A stretch of 64,000 nt of DNA from Thiemannella venezuelensis (GTDB lineage: Bacteria > Actinomycetota > Actinomycetes > Streptosporangiales > Streptosporangiaceae), in assembly GCF_014203605.1 (NCBI RefSeq), contig NZ_JACHJJ010000020.1:1-64000 (forward strand), read 5' to 3'. This document shows, one piece after another, positions 62,096 to 64,000 of this stretch. Both the position numbers and the translations under genes were made by a program. The notes below the pieces were generated by a model. It was not told where the DNA came from. It saw only the letters and a program-made list of their open reading frames with translations, and made no database searches. The stretch's first letter is position 1. The number at the start of each line of letters is the position of its first letter.

Positions 62096-62374
62096 CTAGG
62101 CGCACCCGACCAGCCGCCAGCGCCTGCCGGTCGGCAGCTCGGCCACGTCGTCGCCGGGTGCCGCTCCGGCCGGCAGGCACTGGACGTACGTCGCCGGAAG
62201 CTCGCCAAGTGGCCGCGACAGCACAGCGGGCTCGGCGATCGGCGCCTTCACCGCCGCCCCGCCGTCCGGCCAGGCGGAGACGAACGCCTCGCCGTCGGCC
62301 GGAAGGCAGGAGTCGACGAAGACCACGTGGGCCAGCCGGTCGCCGATCCGCTCCGAGGACGCCTTCGACGCGCG
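62096..62374 (-). pseudogene. C-terminal remnant of an alpha/beta-hydrolase
   Basis: About 90 codons: GDRLAHVVFVDSCLPADGEAFVSAWPDGGAAV near the start resembles the middle of alpha/beta-hydrolase (esterase) proteins, where this follows the nucleophile elbow. The first half with the GxSxG motif is missing and the stop of the upstream aldo/keto reductase lies 2 bp away. It may be the remnant after a deletion joined the two genes. Confidence 0.45.
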
Positions 62375-62376
62375 CC

Positions 62377-63363
62377 CTAGTGCGCCGCGTCCAGCCGGGC
62401 GCGCTGGTCCTCCGTCAGTTCCAGGTCCACCGCGGCCAGGTTCTCCTCCAGCTGAGCCACCGAGGACGCCCCGGCCAGCGGGATCACCGGCAGCGGGCCA
62501 CCGAGCTGCCAGGCCAGCACCACCTGGTTGGCTGTCGCCCCGGTCTCCTTCGCGACCTCCCGCAGCACCGCCAGCCGGGCGGGCGTCCCCGGATGGTCGT
62601 AGTCCGGCGGGAGCGGCTTGTCCCGCCGGGTGTAGGCGCCGGTGAGCAGCGGCGAGTAGGCGACCAGGGTCAGGCCGGGCTCGGCCCGCAGGTAGCTGCG
62701 CAACTCGGCTCCGGCGTGGCCGAGGCTGCCGTCCTCGAAGAGCGGCTGGGACACGTCGGTGCGCGGCCTGAGGTAGCTGTGCTGGTACTGCAGGACCTCG
62801 TAGCCGGGCAGCCCCGCCGCCGCGGCGAGGGCACGGGCCCGCTCCACCCGCCAGGTCGCGTGGTTGCTCACCCCGAGCAGTCCGACCGTGCCTTCCGCCA
62901 CCAGTTCGGCGAAGCCCTCGACGGTCTCGCGCACCGGGACCGTCCGGTCCTCGATGTGCGCGTAGAGCAGGTCGATCCTGTCCACTCCGAGCCGCTCGCG
63001 GCTGCGCTCGGCGGCCTCCCGGATGACCTTCGCCGAGAGTCCCTCGGGGTTGTCGACGTATCCGGTGCCGGGCGCGAGCGGCCGCGCACCCAGTTTGGTG
63101 GCGATGACGATCTCGCCGCCGACGCCGCGGCTGCGCCGCCACCGCCCGAGCAGCTCCTCGCTGTGCCCGCCCTGTCCGCCGTCGATCCAGAAGGCGTAGT
63201 TGTCGGAGGTGTCGATGAACGTCCCGCCGGCCTCGACGTAGCGGTCCAGGATGGCGAAAGAGGTCTTCTCGTCGGTCACCGAACCGAAGAGCATCGCCCC
63301 GAGGGCGAGCACGCTCACCTCGCGGCGGGTCTCCGGGCCGGTGCCGATGGTGCGGTACTTCAT
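62377..63363 (-). CDS. Aldo/keto reductase
   Basis: 328 aa. NADPH-dependent reductase, AKR fold. FIDTSDNYAFW carries the Asp and Tyr of the active site, GEIVIATKLG the Lys, and RIDLLYAHIED the His. LAWQLGGPLPVIPLAGASSVAQLEENLAA is the cofactor-binding end. ATG 63363 is used. A MerR-type promoter lies upstream, suggesting induction by a stress signal or small molecule. Confidence 0.93.
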   Translation of the reverse strand: MKYRTIGTGPETRREVSVLALGAMLFGSVTDEKTSFAILDRYVEAGGTFIDTSDNYAFWIDGGQGGHSEELLGRWRRSRGVGGEIVIATKLGARPLAPGTGYVDNPEGLSAKVIREAAERSRERLGVDRIDLLYAHIEDRTVPVRETVEGFAELVAEGTVGLLGVSNHATWRVERARALAAAAGLPGYEVLQYQHSYLRPRTDVSQPLFEDGSLGHAGAELRSYLRAEPGLTLVAYSPLLTGAYTRRDKPLPPDYDHPGTPARLAVLREVAKETGATANQVVLAWQLGGPLPVIPLAGASSVAQLEENLAAVDLELTEDQRARLDAAH

Positions 63364-63408
63364 GGGGTTCCTTCCGTCCGGGGCCGGTCTCCCCGGACCC
63401 TGGATGGG

Positions 63409-63439
63409 AGTCTCGGCGGTGGAGCGCGCTCCAGGTCAA
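63409..63439 (-). promoter_or_regulatory. MerR-type promoter of the aldo/keto reductase
   Basis: On the minus strand -35 TTGACC (63439-63434) and GAGACT (63414-63409) have a 19-bp spacer filled by the perfect palindrome TGGAGCGCGCTCCA (63433-63420). This is the standard operator placement for MerR activators. The remaining 63440-63767 shows no gene. Confidence 0.65.
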
Positions 63440-63767
63440 GCCCGTGGCGGCCGGACCCTGCGGGCTCCGGCACCGCCGGCTCCGGCATGTCTCCGAACGC
63501 TCCGGTGCGGTCCCCCTCGGGCTTCCGCCTCGTCAGCGCGACGCGCCTCCCGTCTACTGCGGCAGGCGGATCCGTGCTACCGCGGTAGGTGGAGCCCGGT
63601 TTCAACCCAGCGGATATAGGCCCGAAGATCTCTCCGGGCTAGTGTTCTCCCAGCGGCCTCTCGTTGAGACATCCGGATCCGGCCGCCCTCAGCGCCGCCC
63701 TCCGCGCAGGATCTCGAAGACCTGCTGCCTGGTGCCGGTTCCGTTGACGCATAGGAGAAGATCCTCC

Positions 63768-64000
63768 ATGAGAGCAGTGGTCGCCGCCGTCTCCGCTCTG
63801 CTCGCGACCGCGCTGGCGGGCTGCGGCGTTCTGCCGGCCGAGCAGGCTGGGCAGGCTCCGCCCGAGCGGGCCGGGGAGTCCGCGTCCGCCGTCCCGTCCG
63901 GCACCCTCCCGTCCGGCACCGTCCCGTCCGTGAGCACACCCGCGCCCGCGGACCACACGGCCGAGGGGATGGTCGGCTTCCACGGCGCGGAACCCTTCAG
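63768..64000 (+). CDS. Putative lipoprotein (cut by window end)
   Basis: Starts at ATG 63768 with AGGAG upstream and runs in frame to the window edge (77 complete codons). Signal peptide MRAVVAAVSALLATALAGCG has the lipobox LAGC, then a Pro/Ser/Thr-rich linker (PSGTLPSGTVPSVSTPAPAD). The functional domain lies outside. Exported and lipid-anchored. Confidence 0.75.
   Translation, partial: MRAVVAAVSALLATALAGCGVLPAEQAGQAPPERAGESASAVPSGTLPSGTVPSVSTPAPADHTAEGMVGFHGAEPF

Overview
The window is high-GC actinomycete chromosome. Many starts are GTG or TTG. Most operons are packed with 4-bp ATGA/GTGA overlaps. The XRE/DUF5753 regulator + DUF397 protein + DUF574-type methyltransferase trio, the WS/DGAT acyltransferase and the many TetR/XRE regulators point to Streptosporangiales or Streptomyces-like Actinobacteria; Streptosporangiaceae is my best guess, and it is inference.

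Left part (1-11.9 kb). The minus strand carries an rRNA-type leader and tandem promoters, so an rRNA operon probably lies just outside the window to the left. Rightward from there: an ABC-2 exporter pair, a TetR regulator, a GT4 glycosyltransferase, a Ser/Thr kinase with an extracellular Cys-containing domain, 6-phosphogluconate dehydrogenase, a uridine-kinase-like protein without a P-loop, two NAD(P) oxidoreductases, a membrane-anchored WD40 protein bracketed by two related gene remnants, and a 5'-truncated terC.

Centre (12.2-29.8 kb). A complete type I-E CRISPR-Cas locus. The cas genes run leftward (cas3, then cas8e-cse2-cas7e-cas5e-cas6e-cas1-cas2) and are flanked by array 1 (54 repeats including one degenerate, read leftward) and array 2 (59 repeats including one interrupted and one degenerate, read rightward). 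The two leaders share a 13-nt motif at nearly identical distance from the first repeat. An intact IS256-family element (1371 bp, 9-bp target duplication) sits inside a repeat of array 2. The best find is in the 340-bp gap between cas3 and cas8e. On the plus strand there is a two-repeat mini-CRISPR whose stems are preserved by compensatory changes. On the minus strand there is a 40-codon hydrophobic ORF with a good ribosome binding site. The 5' end of the mini-CRISPR pseudo-spacer matches, 16 of 19 positions and directly behind an AAG, the upstream edge of that ORF's likely promoter. This is the architecture of a CRISPR-regulated toxin-antitoxin (CreTA-like) module.

Next to array 2 (29.8-35.2 kb). 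A NYN-domain protein and a divergent, translationally coupled operon: a coiled-coil protein, a 33-codon mini-gene, a Cas4/RecB-like nuclease with a Cys cluster, an unrecognised protein and an SF1 helicase. This could be an additional defence or DNA-processing system.

Right part (35.2-64 kb). Regulator/transporter pairs (XRE/MFS; TetR/MFS with two operators; TetR/SDR with two operators; ArsR/CDF), an anti-sigma-type ATPase, WS/DGAT with a small membrane protein, the XRE-DUF397-methyltransferase group, a chemoreceptor and phosphoglucomutase. These are followed by a cell-wall-recycling cluster (AnmK, GlcNAc-kinase-like, GHL10 hydrolase, NagZ-like GH3, RpiR/MurR-like regulator), an AraC regulator, a NUDIX hydrolase, an alpha/beta-hydrolase remnant, an aldo/keto reductase behind a MerR-type promoter, and a lipoprotein cut by the window end.
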